Under the pieces are notes generated by a model. The model had not been told where the DNA came from. It did not search any database and worked only from the letters and a program-made list of their open reading frames with translations. From Mycobacterium sp. OTB74 (lineage in GTDB: Bacteria > Actinomycetota > Actinomycetes > Mycobacteriales > Mycobacteriaceae), in assembly GCF_029892685.1 (NCBI RefSeq), contig NZ_JARXVD010000003.1:62001-126000 (forward strand): a DNA stretch of 64,000 nucleotides, given 5' to 3'. Below, in pieces: positions 18,690-31,422 of the stretch; within the stretch, counting starts at the first letter, position 1; every line of letters begins with the position of its first letter. The position numbers and the translations under genes were made by a program.

Positions 18690-19916
18690 TCATGCGAGTT
18701 CCCGACTCAACTGCAGAAACGCGGTGTAATTGGCGATCACCTCGACATGCCCGGGCGGGCAGGACTTGATGGCCGCGAGGGTGTCGTGCACCAGGGTGTG
18801 CTCCACCCCCGCATACCCAAGGCGCACGGCCAGGTCGGTGCCGCGTTCACCAGCCGACACCACCGGGGCTCCGAAACCCACGAAATGCTCGAAGTTCACG
18901 TCCCACAGCCAGGACAGATCCTCACCGTCGGGTACCTGACCGTTCACCGAAATGACAGCTCCCGCAACGTCGGTCGAGACCATCGACAGCGCCTCCTGCC
19001 AACCGGCCGGGTTCTTGGCCAGCAGCACACGAACGGTGTGCTCACCCACCTGTACCGTGCGATAGCGGCCCGCGACCTCGTCGACCGTCGACACCGCGGC
19101 CACCGCAGCCATGGGTGAAGCCCCCAGCGCGACCGCCGCTGCTACGGCCTGGGTGGCGTTGCCACGATTGACGGCGCCGGGCAACGCCAGCGTCATGGGC
19201 GCCGAAAAACCTTCCGGCCCATAGATATTCGTTTCATCGAACCACCATTGCGGGGTGGGCCGCTGGAAATCTGTTCCGGTCGAGTACCAGTGGCCCTCTT
19301 CGCGGACGATCACCTCACCGCTGCGCGGACAGCTCACCGAGTCGCCGGACCAACTGCCACCGGCGGCCACCCACACCACATGGGGGCTGTCGTAGGCCGC
19401 AGAGGTCATCAGGACGTCGTCGCAGTTGGCCACCACCACGGTTTTGGGATGGCGGGCGAGCCCGGCGCGCAGAGTTCGCTCGATCACGTTGATCTCGCCG
19501 ACCCGGTCGAGCTGATCGCGGGACAGGTTCAGCAGCACGATGACCGCGGGATCGACCGCATCTGACACATGCGGCACATGCATCTCGTCGACTTCCAGCG
19601 CTGCCAATCCGGCAGACCGCGAGCCCGCCAGCGCGGCGATCAGCCCGGCGTCCATGTTGGCGCCCTCGCTGTTGGTCGCGACATCTCCGACGGTGGCCAG
19701 AGCCGCGGCTGTCATCCGGGTGGTGGTGGACTTGCCGTTGGTACCGGTGACGACGACGGTGCGTCGGCCGGTGCCGAGCTGGCCGAGGATCGTAGGGTCC
19801 AGCTTCATGGCCACGAGCCCGCCGATCATGGCGCCGGCACCGCGGCCGGTGAGGCGCGAAGCCCAGCGGGCGGCGGCACCTGCGCCCAGCGCGACGCGTC
19901 CTCGTGCGGTGATCAC
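18690..19916 (-). CDS. murT: Lipid II isoglutaminyl synthase, MurT subunit
   Basis: 408 residues, Mur-ligase fold. ATP loop GTNGKSTTTRM at about 58-68, central domain with NLSRDQLDRVGEI, and the C-terminal MurT-specific DUF1727 domain that docks GatD (LLAKNPAGWQEALSMV). It activates D-Glu of lipid II with ATP and transfers GatD-derived ammonia. At 196-215, where S. aureus MurT has a Cys4 zinc ribbon, only Cys196 remains and the other positions read Ser199, Ser212 and Thr215. GTG start; first gene of the murT-gatD operon, divergent from the exonuclease gene. Confidence 0.93.
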   Translation of the reverse strand: MITARGRVALGAGAAARWASRLTGRGAGAMIGGLVAMKLDPTILGQLGTGRRTVVVTGTNGKSTTTRMTAAALATVGDVATNSEGANMDAGLIAALAGSRSAGLAALEVDEMHVPHVSDAVDPAVIVLLNLSRDQLDRVGEINVIERTLRAGLARHPKTVVVANCDDVLMTSAAYDSPHVVWVAAGGSWSGDSVSCPRSGEVIVREEGHWYSTGTDFQRPTPQWWFDETNIYGPEGFSAPMTLALPGAVNRGNATQAVAAAVALGASPMAAVAAVSTVDEVAGRYRTVQVGEHTVRVLLAKNPAGWQEALSMVSTDVAGAVISVNGQVPDGEDLSWLWDVNFEHFVGFGAPVVSAGERGTDLAVRLGYAGVEHTLVHDTLAAIKSCPPGHVEVIANYTAFLQLSRELA

Positions 19917-20003
19917 CCCGGAAGTGTATTGGGACCGAACTGCGACGGCGACACGCAGCAGCGCCAGCCCAGAATGTCACAGTGCCGTGCCATCCTTGCC
20001 AGC

Positions 20004-21002
20004 ATGGGCGAAACCGACGTCGGCTGGGGGCGCCCGGCCAGCTCGCCGGGCGCGGGCTGGGCCGTGGTGGATGTCGAGACATCTGGATTCGACCCCAGGC
20101 AGGCACGCGTGGTCAGCGTCGCCGCGCTGGCGCTGGGCGACGACGGGAACGTCGAGCGCTCGTTCAGCAGCCTGCTCAACCCGGGTGTGGACCCAGGTCC
20201 GACGCACGTACATGGCCTGACTGCCGAGATGTTGGCTGATCAACCGACATTTGGTGAGGTCGTCGAAGAGCTCGACGAGGTACTGGCCGGACGGACGTTG
20301 GTCGCGCACAATGTGGGCTTCGACTATGCGTTCCTGGCCGCCGAATGCGAACGGGTCGGCACGGTGCTGCCCGTCGACTCGGTGATGTGCACCGTTGAGC
20401 TGGCCCGTCGGCTGGACCTGGGCACCGAGAACCTGCGGCTGGAAACCCTGGCCGGGTACTACGGCGTCACCCAGATCAACCCACACGATGCACTGGACGA
20501 CGCCATGGTGCTGGCGCAGATTCTCAAGCCGGCGCTGGCCGCGGCCCGGGAGCGCACGCGCTGGCTGCCGGTCCGCTCGACGGGCCGCAAACGCTGGCCC
20601 AACGGCACCATCACCCATGACGAGTTGCGCCCGCTGAAGGTGCTGGCATCGCGGATGCTGTGTAGTTACGTCAACCCCGGACGGTTCCTGCCGGGACAGC
20701 CGTTGGTGCAGGGTATGCGCGTGGCGCTGTCGGCGGAGACCAGGCGCAGCCACGAGGAAGTCATCGAGCGCATTCTGCACGCGGGGCTGTCTTACGCGGA
20801 CTGTGTCGACGCACAGACGTCACTGGTGATCTGCAATGACCCGGCACCCGCACAGGGCAAGGGCTACCAGGCGCGCGAGCTTGGGGTGCCGCTGGTTGCC
20901 GACGAGCAATTCATGACGCTGCTGGGCCAAGTGGTCGGTGGTTCTGACGTCGAGGAGTTTGTCGACAGCGACCCGGCCGGCGATCAGTTCACTCTGTTCT
21001 GA
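20004..21002 (+). CDS. dnaQ: DnaQ-like DEDDh 3'-5' exonuclease (Rv3711c-like)
   Basis: 332 residues. ExoI motif VVDVETSGFDP (Asp/Glu), ExoII VAHNVGFDYAFL and ExoIII HDALDDAMV give the DEDDh set. A C-terminal region (about 210-315, VALSAETRRSHEEVIERILHAG and ELGVPLVADEQF) looks like a BRCT domain. It is annotated as the polymerase III epsilon subunit in mycobacteria, although proofreading there is done mainly by the PHP domain of DnaE1. Start ATG 20004. Its last 14 bases overlap the end of the convergent carotenoid oxygenase gene. Confidence 0.9.
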   Translation: MGETDVGWGRPASSPGAGWAVVDVETSGFDPRQARVVSVAALALGDDGNVERSFSSLLNPGVDPGPTHVHGLTAEMLADQPTFGEVVEELDEVLAGRTLVAHNVGFDYAFLAAECERVGTVLPVDSVMCTVELARRLDLGTENLRLETLAGYYGVTQINPHDALDDAMVLAQILKPALAAARERTRWLPVRSTGRKRWPNGTITHDELRPLKVLASRMLCSYVNPGRFLPGQPLVQGMRVALSAETRRSHEEVIERILHAGLSYADCVDAQTSLVICNDPAPAQGKGYQARELGVPLVADEQFMTLLGQVVGGSDVEEFVDSDPAGDQFTLF

Positions 21003-22461
21003 CCGGCGGCGGGGCCGCGACCTTGCGGCTGAAGGTGCCGTGGAACCCGATGGGCAGATGGTGCTCCAGGTGTGCGGTGGCCAGCGGCCCGTCTTCGATG
21101 GTGCGGGCATCGAAGACGACCAGCTGAGAACGGTGGCTCGGCAGATCGTGATTGAGCACAAGCAACCAACCGTCGTCTTCCGCCGCGGTACGGGACTTGG
21201 GCACGAACAGCGGTTCGCCGGTCTGGGCGAGACCGAAATCGAACGTGGTCTGGGCGCCGGTGCGATGGTCGATCTTGGTCACGGCGTTGTAGTGACCGAC
21301 GTCCTCGGTGGCTGCCGCGGCGTAGGTCACGTTGTGCTCTCGGGTGGAGCGACGCCAGTCGTATTGCGGGAATTCCATTGGCGCCGTTGCTGATAGCACT
21401 CTCTCGGTGATCCGTCCGGACTTGCTGATCCGGAACCGGGACAGGTGCCCGCGGGGCCATTCGTCGATGGTCAGGTGGGCGCGGGGATCGGTGGGCTCCG
21501 CGGGTTCCTGCCACGCCTTGCCAAGCTTGCGGAAGATGTCCGAATCCTCGAACCGGAAGAACTCCACCACGGTGTCCGGGCCGTCCTCGAAGGCATTGGT
21601 GACGTGGACGTGCGTCAGCGCTTCGTGCTCGATGACGCGCGGCTTGGAGCCGTCGCGGGGGATCAGGGCGAAGCGCGTCGACCCGTTGCGGGCCTGGTAA
21701 TCGAGAGCCTGTGCCAGAGATCGGGTGCGCAGCAGTGTAGGGACATTCGGCCGCAGCGGGTCCAGCACGAACACCAGATGCCTTGGGGTGAGGGCGAAGT
21801 CGTGGTTCCACACCACGTCCCACAACCGCAGCGAGCTGATCTGGTGGCATCGTCCGGTTCGGTCGATCTTGAAGCAGCGCAGCCGGGGCGTGGGGAGCAG
21901 GTCGAGGCCGAAGTTGAACACCTCGCCGGTGTGCGGATCCCACTTGGGATGGGCGGAGAACGCGCCGAGGTAGCCCAGGCGGTCACCGTCAAAATACTTG
22001 TACCCCAAGGTGTCCAGAGAATCGGGGTCGATCTTGTAGGGCGCGCCGCCCTCCCACATGGCGAGCAGTTCGCCGCAGATGGTGGCCATATTGGTGTTGC
22101 CGGTATTGGCCGGCGGCAGAAGATTCCCGCGCAGGGTCGGCGCGTTGGTGGTGATTCCGCGCTGGGACATGACGTCGCCGCCGCGGTACTGCCGGGTGCG
22201 CACGTAGCGGTTGGTGAATCGGACGGACTGCCCGTCGAGAATGAACCGGGACACCATGCCGTCGCCATCGAACATGGTCTTCAGCACGGTGTCGCCGACA
22301 TCGAACTTGCCGGGTCCGATGCGGAACAGCGTCCCGGTGAGGTCAGGTGGCAGGGTGCCGTCGATGCGGCGGACCTGGTAGTCGAACTCGTCGTACAGCG
22401 ACGCGAACGGACGGCCGTGCAGTTCCTTCAGCGTCGGTTCTGCGGGCACAATGGCTGTCAT
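20989..22461 (-). CDS. Carotenoid oxygenase (RPE65/CCD family)
   Basis: 490 residues, seven-bladed propeller family. The four Fe(II)-ligand histidines are apparent in FSAHPKWDP, VWNHDFALTP, THVHVTNAF and the C-terminal IGFHGTF. Such enzymes cleave a C=C bond of carotenoids, retinoids or stilbenes with O2; cytosolic or membrane-associated. Members are found elsewhere in M. tuberculosis (Rv0654, Rv0913c), but not between dnaQ and leuA. It is divergent from a TetR gene across a 51-bp gap holding a perfect palindrome, so it is probably controlled by that repressor. Confidence 0.92.
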   Translation of the reverse strand: MTAIVPAEPTLKELHGRPFASLYDEFDYQVRRIDGTLPPDLTGTLFRIGPGKFDVGDTVLKTMFDGDGMVSRFILDGQSVRFTNRYVRTRQYRGGDVMSQRGITTNAPTLRGNLLPPANTGNTNMATICGELLAMWEGGAPYKIDPDSLDTLGYKYFDGDRLGYLGAFSAHPKWDPHTGEVFNFGLDLLPTPRLRCFKIDRTGRCHQISSLRLWDVVWNHDFALTPRHLVFVLDPLRPNVPTLLRTRSLAQALDYQARNGSTRFALIPRDGSKPRVIEHEALTHVHVTNAFEDGPDTVVEFFRFEDSDIFRKLGKAWQEPAEPTDPRAHLTIDEWPRGHLSRFRISKSGRITERVLSATAPMEFPQYDWRRSTREHNVTYAAAATEDVGHYNAVTKIDHRTGAQTTFDFGLAQTGEPLFVPKSRTAAEDDGWLLVLNHDLPSHRSQLVVFDARTIEDGPLATAHLEHHLPIGFHGTFSRKVAAPPPVRTE

Positions 22462-22472
22462 ACAACCCCCAT

Positions 22473-22492
22473 CTGAGGACGGATGTCCTCAG
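22473..22492. promoter_or_regulatory. TetR operator in the carotenoid oxygenase/tetR divergent promoter
   Basis: Perfect 8-bp inverted repeat CTGAGGAC / GTCCTCAG around GGAT. It begins 11 bp before the oxygenase start codon and lies 20 bp before the chosen tetR ATG. The position fits a repressor blocking both promoters. Confidence 0.75.
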
Positions 22493-22512
22493 TTTTAATC
22501 CGCGGCTGGGCG

Positions 22513-23190
22513 ATGTCAAGGGAGGAACTGCATCAGGTGGCCGACGACGCGAACAATCAAGTGGCCGAACGCAAGTACTCCGGCAGGTCGGCCGAGCAAC
22601 GACGGGCGTCCCGGCGCCGGTTGTTGCTGGATGCGGCCGAGGAACTGTGGCGCGAAGGCGGACTCTCGGCGCTGAGCGTCCGGGCGATCGCGGCCCGGGC
22701 CAAGCTGACCGACCGCTACTTCTACGAGCAGTTCGCCGGTCTCGGCGCTCTGATCGGCGCGGTCATTGACGACGTGCTCGAGGGCCCGTTCGCCGCGATG
22801 TTCGACGGCGGGGCTGCACCCGAGTCGGCAAGTGTGCAGACCCGAATGGCACTGGGGTTGGCCGCTTTCGTCGAGCACGCCGAAAGCGACCCGTTGGCGG
22901 TCCGGATCTTCCTGACCGACGCCCGGCACATCGAGTCCGTCTCCGAACACATCCGGGTGGCGCAGCACCGGGTGGCCGCCGCGATCCTGGCAGTGTTGCA
23001 ACCCGACCGCGATGCCGATCCCGAAAGCTTCGACGCGGCGCTGTTCTGCGTCGGAGGAGTGGCCGCGCTGATCAACGAACGGTCATTGGACACAGCGAAA
23101 GCTGTTACCGCACAAGACTTTGCGGCGCAGGCTGTGACCTGGTGCGCCCGGGTTCTGCGAGTTGCTGAGGAACCGGGCGCGCCAGGCTGA
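22513..23190 (+). CDS. TetR family transcriptional regulator
   Basis: 225 residues. The N-terminal HTH is typical: RRRLLLDAAEELWREGGLSA, then LSVRAIAARAKLTDRYFYEQF (recognition helix about residues 60-70). The C-terminal ligand domain is helical and unassignable. An ATG at 22483 is in frame but lies within the operator, so ATG 22513 is preferred. It likely represses itself and the divergent carotenoid oxygenase, with an apocarotenoid or lipid inducer as a reasonable guess. Confidence 0.88.
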   Translation: MSREELHQVADDANNQVAERKYSGRSAEQRRASRRRLLLDAAEELWREGGLSALSVRAIAARAKLTDRYFYEQFAGLGALIGAVIDDVLEGPFAAMFDGGAAPESASVQTRMALGLAAFVEHAESDPLAVRIFLTDARHIESVSEHIRVAQHRVAAAILAVLQPDRDADPESFDAALFCVGGVAALINERSLDTAKAVTAQDFAAQAVTWCARVLRVAEEPGAPG

Positions 23191-23199
23191 CGGCTTCGG

Positions 23200-25131
<1,932 letters not shown>

Positions 25132-25249
25132 TCAGACCCCGTCGCGGCATCCGAGGAGGAGCACCCGCGCGTTGTACATCGCCACCCAGGCTACCCCGCA
25201 ACCCACGATCACCAAAATGCCGGCTCCGCCAGAACGGCCGACACGAAAA

Positions 25250-25291
25250 AACGAGGGTACCTGCCGCGACGGTGAGGCAGGGACCCTCGTT
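25250..25291 (-). terminator. Rho-independent terminator of the small secreted protein gene
   Basis: Outer arms AACGAGGGT / ACCCTCGTT, one mismatch, inner arms CCTGCC / GGCAGG, then a run of T on the minus strand. It starts 19 bp past the stop of the gene at 25310-25594 and would insulate leuA from it. Confidence 0.88.
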
Positions 25292-25309
25292 CAGCTCAGG
25301 CGCTCAGAT

Positions 25310-25594
25310 TCAGGCGCAGACGTTCACGAATCCGAGTGGGCCGCTGACGCACGGAGGCGGCGGAGCCCAGCCACCCCAAGCCGGAGGCGGAGGAGGGCCG
25401 CCCCAGCCCGGGCCGCCCCATCCGGGGCCGCCACCCCAGCCGCCCGGACCATCCCAGTGATGTCCCCAGGCCGGAACCCCGGGCCCGGAGGTCACTGGCG
25501 ACGCACTGGCGATGCCGGTGCCGATACCGAGCGCGGCCAGGCTCAAACCTCCGGAAACCAAGGCCACTTTTGCGATGTTCTTAATGTCTGACAT
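25310..25594 (-). CDS. Small secreted Gly/Pro/Trp-rich protein
   Basis: 94 residues. Signal peptide of about 32 residues (hydrophobic VALVSGGLSLAALGIGTGI, cleavage after ASA). The mature part is repetitive: GWGGGPGWGGPGWGGPPPPP and a Cys-containing end (CVSGPLGFVNVCA) whose two Cys could form a disulfide. Similar short exported proteins of unknown role are common in mycobacteria. A strong terminator follows, suggesting a well-expressed monocistron. Confidence 0.8.
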   Translation of the reverse strand: MSDIKNIAKVALVSGGLSLAALGIGTGIASASPVTSGPGVPAWGHHWDGPGGWGGGPGWGGPGWGGPPPPPAWGGWAPPPPCVSGPLGFVNVCA

Positions 25595-25732
25595 ATCAAC
25601 TCAACCCCAATCAATTCACTAGTTGGGTACCTCTATTCGACTGAACTTAGGTTCGCTATGTAAGCGACGCCTGTGTGGGGCTTATGCAGGGATGATGAGC
25701 ATCCGCGTGGAGCGGCTGAGTACAGTGCGAAC

Positions 25733-26233
25733 GTGCTGACGAAATGGCTGCTGGGGCTGGACCGAAGCTGGAAGATCGGCATCGCGGTCGCGCTCGCCGT
25801 GGTTATCGGACTCGTGGTGTGGCAAACCGAGTTCCGCGGGCCGACGCCGGAATGCCGGCCCGTGATCGACATGCTCGACTACAACAAGGCGCAGGCCGTG
25901 CAGATCGAGTCCAAGGTCGACAAGAACAACAACGGCATCCCCACCATCGCCGAGGAGTCCGCCTACCGGGCCTGGGCGGACGGGATGGCCGAGCACGCGC
26001 AGAAGGTAAACACCCCTGACCTGGCGGTGCACGCGGTGCAATTGGCCACGCTCGCCGGGCAATTCGCGTCCAAGCTGGACGCTTACCGCATTGCTTCGCA
26101 GGGCCGGGTCCAGGGCGCGCCGGCGCCGGCTGAGGCCTACGAGCTGTCCGCCATCAACAGCAGAATCTCCGAAGAGATGAGCGCGCTGTCCAAAGCTTGC
26201 CCACGTCAGCGTTCGTTAACCGACCTGTTCTGA
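25733..26233 (+). CDS. Hypothetical membrane-anchored protein
   Basis: 166 residues. One N-terminal transmembrane helix (IGIAVALAVVIGLVVW, about 15-31) is followed by an extracytoplasmic helical domain with charged pairs (KAQAVQIESKVDKNNNG, ESAYRAWADGMAEHAQKV) and a Cys at each end of the domain. I do not recognise the family. GTG 25733 is chosen because the membrane segment follows directly. It precedes the LAL regulator by 55 bp on the same strand, so co-transcription is possible. Confidence 0.72.
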   Translation: MLTKWLLGLDRSWKIGIAVALAVVIGLVVWQTEFRGPTPECRPVIDMLDYNKAQAVQIESKVDKNNNGIPTIAEESAYRAWADGMAEHAQKVNTPDLAVHAVQLATLAGQFASKLDAYRIASQGRVQGAPAPAEAYELSAINSRISEEMSALSKACPRQRSLTDLF

Positions 26234-26288
26234 ATCGACCCCTTCTAAGCCTGCAAAACCGCTGTGCCAGGCACTAAAATTGCTGGTC

Positions 26289-28892
26289 GTGGATGCAACT
26301 CTGTGGCCGATTCTGCGTCGAGAAGACGAATTCGGCGCGATTCGGTCAGCTCTGTTGGGCCAGGGTGCATCGGGGATAGTGCTGTTCGGAGAGGCCGGTG
26401 TCGGCAAGACGACGTTGGCCCGCGCGGTTACCCAGTCACTGCCGACGCAGGTGCACTGGGTCGCCGGCACCGAGTCGGCACGATCGATCCCGCTGGGCGT
26501 TTTCGCGCATCTGGTTGGACCGGCCGCTTCGCGTGACCCGATAGCAGGACTGGCCGCGGCGCGCGAAACCATTTGTCGCGTAGAGCATTCCGTGATCGGC
26601 GTCGACGATGCGCACCTGCTGGACCACCTATCGGCCACGCTGGTCCACCAGCTGGCGCTGGAGGGTTCGGTGCGGATCGTGGCGGCGGTGCGGTCCGGTG
26701 AGGTGGTGCCCGACGCGATCACCTCGCTGTGGAAAGACGGCTACCTCAAACTGCTGAAGTTGTCTCCGTTCAGCAAGACCCAGTGCCTGCGGCTGGTAGA
26801 AGATGCGCTCGGCGGCCGCCTGGAGGGGTTGTCCGGGGACGTGATGTGGGCGGCGTCGGGAGGCAACGCGCTGTACATCAGGCATCTGGTCGACGGCGCG
26901 CTGGAGGCGGGGACCCTGCGGCAGGTGCGCGGAGTCTGGCAGCTGCGTGGCGGCACCGCCGTGACCTCCGAGTTGGCCTCGTTGCTGGACGCTCGCATCG
27001 AACAACTCCCGGACGAGGACGCTCATGCGCTGCAGTTGCTGGCCTTCGCCGAGCCGCTGGCACTGAATGTGCTGTCGCGGCTAGTTGGCGACGAGACGGT
27101 GGAGCGGGTCGAACAGCGCGGGCTGATCCGCGTGGTTGAGGGCCCGGCCGCGATCGATGTCCGATTCACCCACCCGCTGTACGGCGAAGTGATTCGTAGG
27201 GGCCTTGGCCGGGCGGCTACCCGCAGGCTCAAGGGCGAACTGTTCCGGGTGATGAAAGAGCAGCCCATCCGTCGTCCGGCCGAGCGCATCCGACTGGCCG
27301 AGCTAGCTCTCGACAGCGACGTGAACGCCGAGACCGAGCTGTTTGAGTCAGCCGCCCAGGACGCCATCGCCCTGACCAACATCACGCTCGGGGAACGCCT
27401 GGCGCGCGCAGCGGTCGCACGGGACGGCGGGTTGGTGACCAGCGAACTGCTGGCCCGGTCCCTGCTCTGGCAGGGCAAGGCCGCCGAGGCCGAAGAGGTG
27501 CTGAGCGCATTCGACCCCGAAACCATGAACGAACTGGACTTGGTGCGCTGGGGTATGGTGCGGATCGCCAACCTGCACTGGTCAATGGGCGACGCGGCCC
27601 GTGCCGAGGAGGTCCTTCATCTGCTGCAGCGCAAGGTGACCCACCCGGCGCTGCGGTTGGTGGTCGAAGGGATGTCCGCGACGACAAATGCGTTCGAGAA
27701 TCGGCTCGATGAAGCCGGGGCAGCAGCGCAGCGGGTGCTCAGCGACCCGGAGGCATCGCCGACTGCGATCGAATGGGCGGTGTTCGGTGGTGCCTTGGCG
27801 GCATCCTTGGCCGGGCGCGTCGAGGACGCAGCCGAGATGGTCGCGCGGGGACGGGCCATCGACGACAAGGTCGACGGACTGATCAAATACCCCACCGCAC
27901 TCGGAGAAATCCGGGCGCTGACCCTGGCGGGCGCGTTCGACCAGGCCGAATCCCGATCCCGCGACATCGTCCAGGTCACCTCGCCCGGCCAGTACCTGGC
28001 GTGGGGCATGGCCAACGTCCTGGTCGGCACGGTAGAGCTGGCCCGCGGCCGGTTCGGGGCTCTCGGGCCACGGATGGAGGAGACTGTCGCGGCGCTGGCG
28101 GCCGAGTCGGCGTCATCATGGAACTTCCCGGCCGGAATGATGCTGGCGCAGGCACATTGCGTGCTCGGCAAAGTCGAAGCCGCTGCGCGGACGGTGGCCG
28201 AACTACGTGGCAAGGTCGACCGGCACGTGTCCGTGTTCACCCCGCAGTTCCGACTGGTTGAGGCTTGGCTCTCAGCCGCCGAGGGGCACGTCACTGGGGC
28301 GATGGCCGGTGCCGTCGAGGCAGCAGACCTGGCCAGGGACTCTGGTCAGCAGGCCGTGGAGATGTTTGCGCTGCACGATGCGGCCCGATTCGGTGACGTC
28401 GACTCGCTGCAGCGGTTGGCCGACGTCGCCGGAGGTATCGGCGGGCGATTGGCCGAGGCGCACGCGGCATACGCGGTAGCGCTGATTGCCGGCGATCCGG
28501 TAGGCGTGTTTGCCGCATCGGAGCGATTCGAAGCCATCGGTTCATTGCTGTCCGCAGCCGATGCGGCCGCGCAGGCTGCCGTGTTGTTCCGCGAGGCCGG
28601 AGATCGCCGGCAGGCAGTTGAGGCTGCGGCCAGCGCCGATCGGTTGGCCGCGGCCTGCGGTGGGGTGCGGACGCCGGCGCTGGAATTGGCCGCCGAACCG
28701 TTGCCGCTGTCGCCCAGGGAGCGTGAGATCGCCAACTTTGTGGCCCAGGGGCTCGGCAACCGCGACATCGCCGATCGTCTGGTGGTTTCGCCCCGCACCG
28801 TCGAGGGCCACATCTACCGGGCCTGCATCAAACTGGACGTCACGGACCGGGAGGGGCTGGCTATCGTGATCCGGCGGGGGCGCGGCGGCTGA
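26289..28892 (+). CDS. LuxR-family regulator with AAA ATPase domain (LAL type)
   Basis: About 867 residues. Walker A GEAGVGKTTLA near residue 38 and Walker B HSVIGVDDAHLLD near 105 form a STAND-type ATPase. A long helical TPR-like region (about 300-800) follows, then a C-terminal LuxR HTH (LSPREREIANFVAQGLGNRDIADRLVVSPRTVEGHIYRAC read in two parts: residues about 805-845). LALs are ATP-gated transcription activators; the signal is unknown. TTG 26280 and GTG 26289 are both possible starts. Its stop codon lies inside a 25-bp tandem repeat. Confidence 0.88.
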   Translation: MDATLWPILRREDEFGAIRSALLGQGASGIVLFGEAGVGKTTLARAVTQSLPTQVHWVAGTESARSIPLGVFAHLVGPAASRDPIAGLAAARETICRVEHSVIGVDDAHLLDHLSATLVHQLALEGSVRIVAAVRSGEVVPDAITSLWKDGYLKLLKLSPFSKTQCLRLVEDALGGRLEGLSGDVMWAASGGNALYIRHLVDGALEAGTLRQVRGVWQLRGGTAVTSELASLLDARIEQLPDEDAHALQLLAFAEPLALNVLSRLVGDETVERVEQRGLIRVVEGPAAIDVRFTHPLYGEVIRRGLGRAATRRLKGELFRVMKEQPIRRPAERIRLAELALDSDVNAETELFESAAQDAIALTNITLGERLARAAVARDGGLVTSELLARSLLWQGKAAEAEEVLSAFDPETMNELDLVRWGMVRIANLHWSMGDAARAEEVLHLLQRKVTHPALRLVVEGMSATTNAFENRLDEAGAAAQRVLSDPEASPTAIEWAVFGGALAASLAGRVEDAAEMVARGRAIDDKVDGLIKYPTALGEIRALTLAGAFDQAESRSRDIVQVTSPGQYLAWGMANVLVGTVELARGRFGALGPRMEETVAALAAESASSWNFPAGMMLAQAHCVLGKVEAAARTVAELRGKVDRHVSVFTPQFRLVEAWLSAAEGHVTGAMAGAVEAADLARDSGQQAVEMFALHDAARFGDVDSLQRLADVAGGIGGRLAEAHAAYAVALIAGDPVGVFAASERFEAIGSLLSAADAAAQAAVLFREAGDRRQAVEAAASADRLAAACGGVRTPALELAAEPLPLSPREREIANFVAQGLGNRDIADRLVVSPRTVEGHIYRACIKLDVTDREGLAIVIRRGRGG

Positions 28893-28968
28893 GCTGCCGA
28901 TCGGATTCAGCGGCTGAGCTGCCGATCGGATTCAGCGGCTGAGCTGCCGATCGGATTCAGCGGCTGAG
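28885..28968. repeat. 25-bp tandem repeat, 3.4 copies
   Basis: Three identical units starting at 28885, 28910 and 28935 plus a 9-bp partial copy. Each contains CTGA, the palindrome CCGATCGG and TCAG, so each could fold. The array starts in the last codons of the LAL gene and includes its stop codon; it ends about 120 bp before lysC. Copies are identical, which suggests recent expansion. Confidence 0.95.
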
Positions 28969-29087
28969 CCGCTGACCTAGTGGGGGCAGCTGAGCGGTCG
29001 CGCCGGTCAGCGGTAAAACGCGGTCGCGGCCACAAGTATTCTGTCCGTGACATATTTTTCTTTCTCCTGCGAACCGAAAGGCGAACA

Positions 29088-31402
<2,315 letters not shown>

Positions 31403-31422
31403 CTCTCCGCCCAATCGGACAT

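Noticed and set aside
28885..28968. CRISPR array
   Set aside because: Units are directly adjacent with no spacers and no cas genes nearby.
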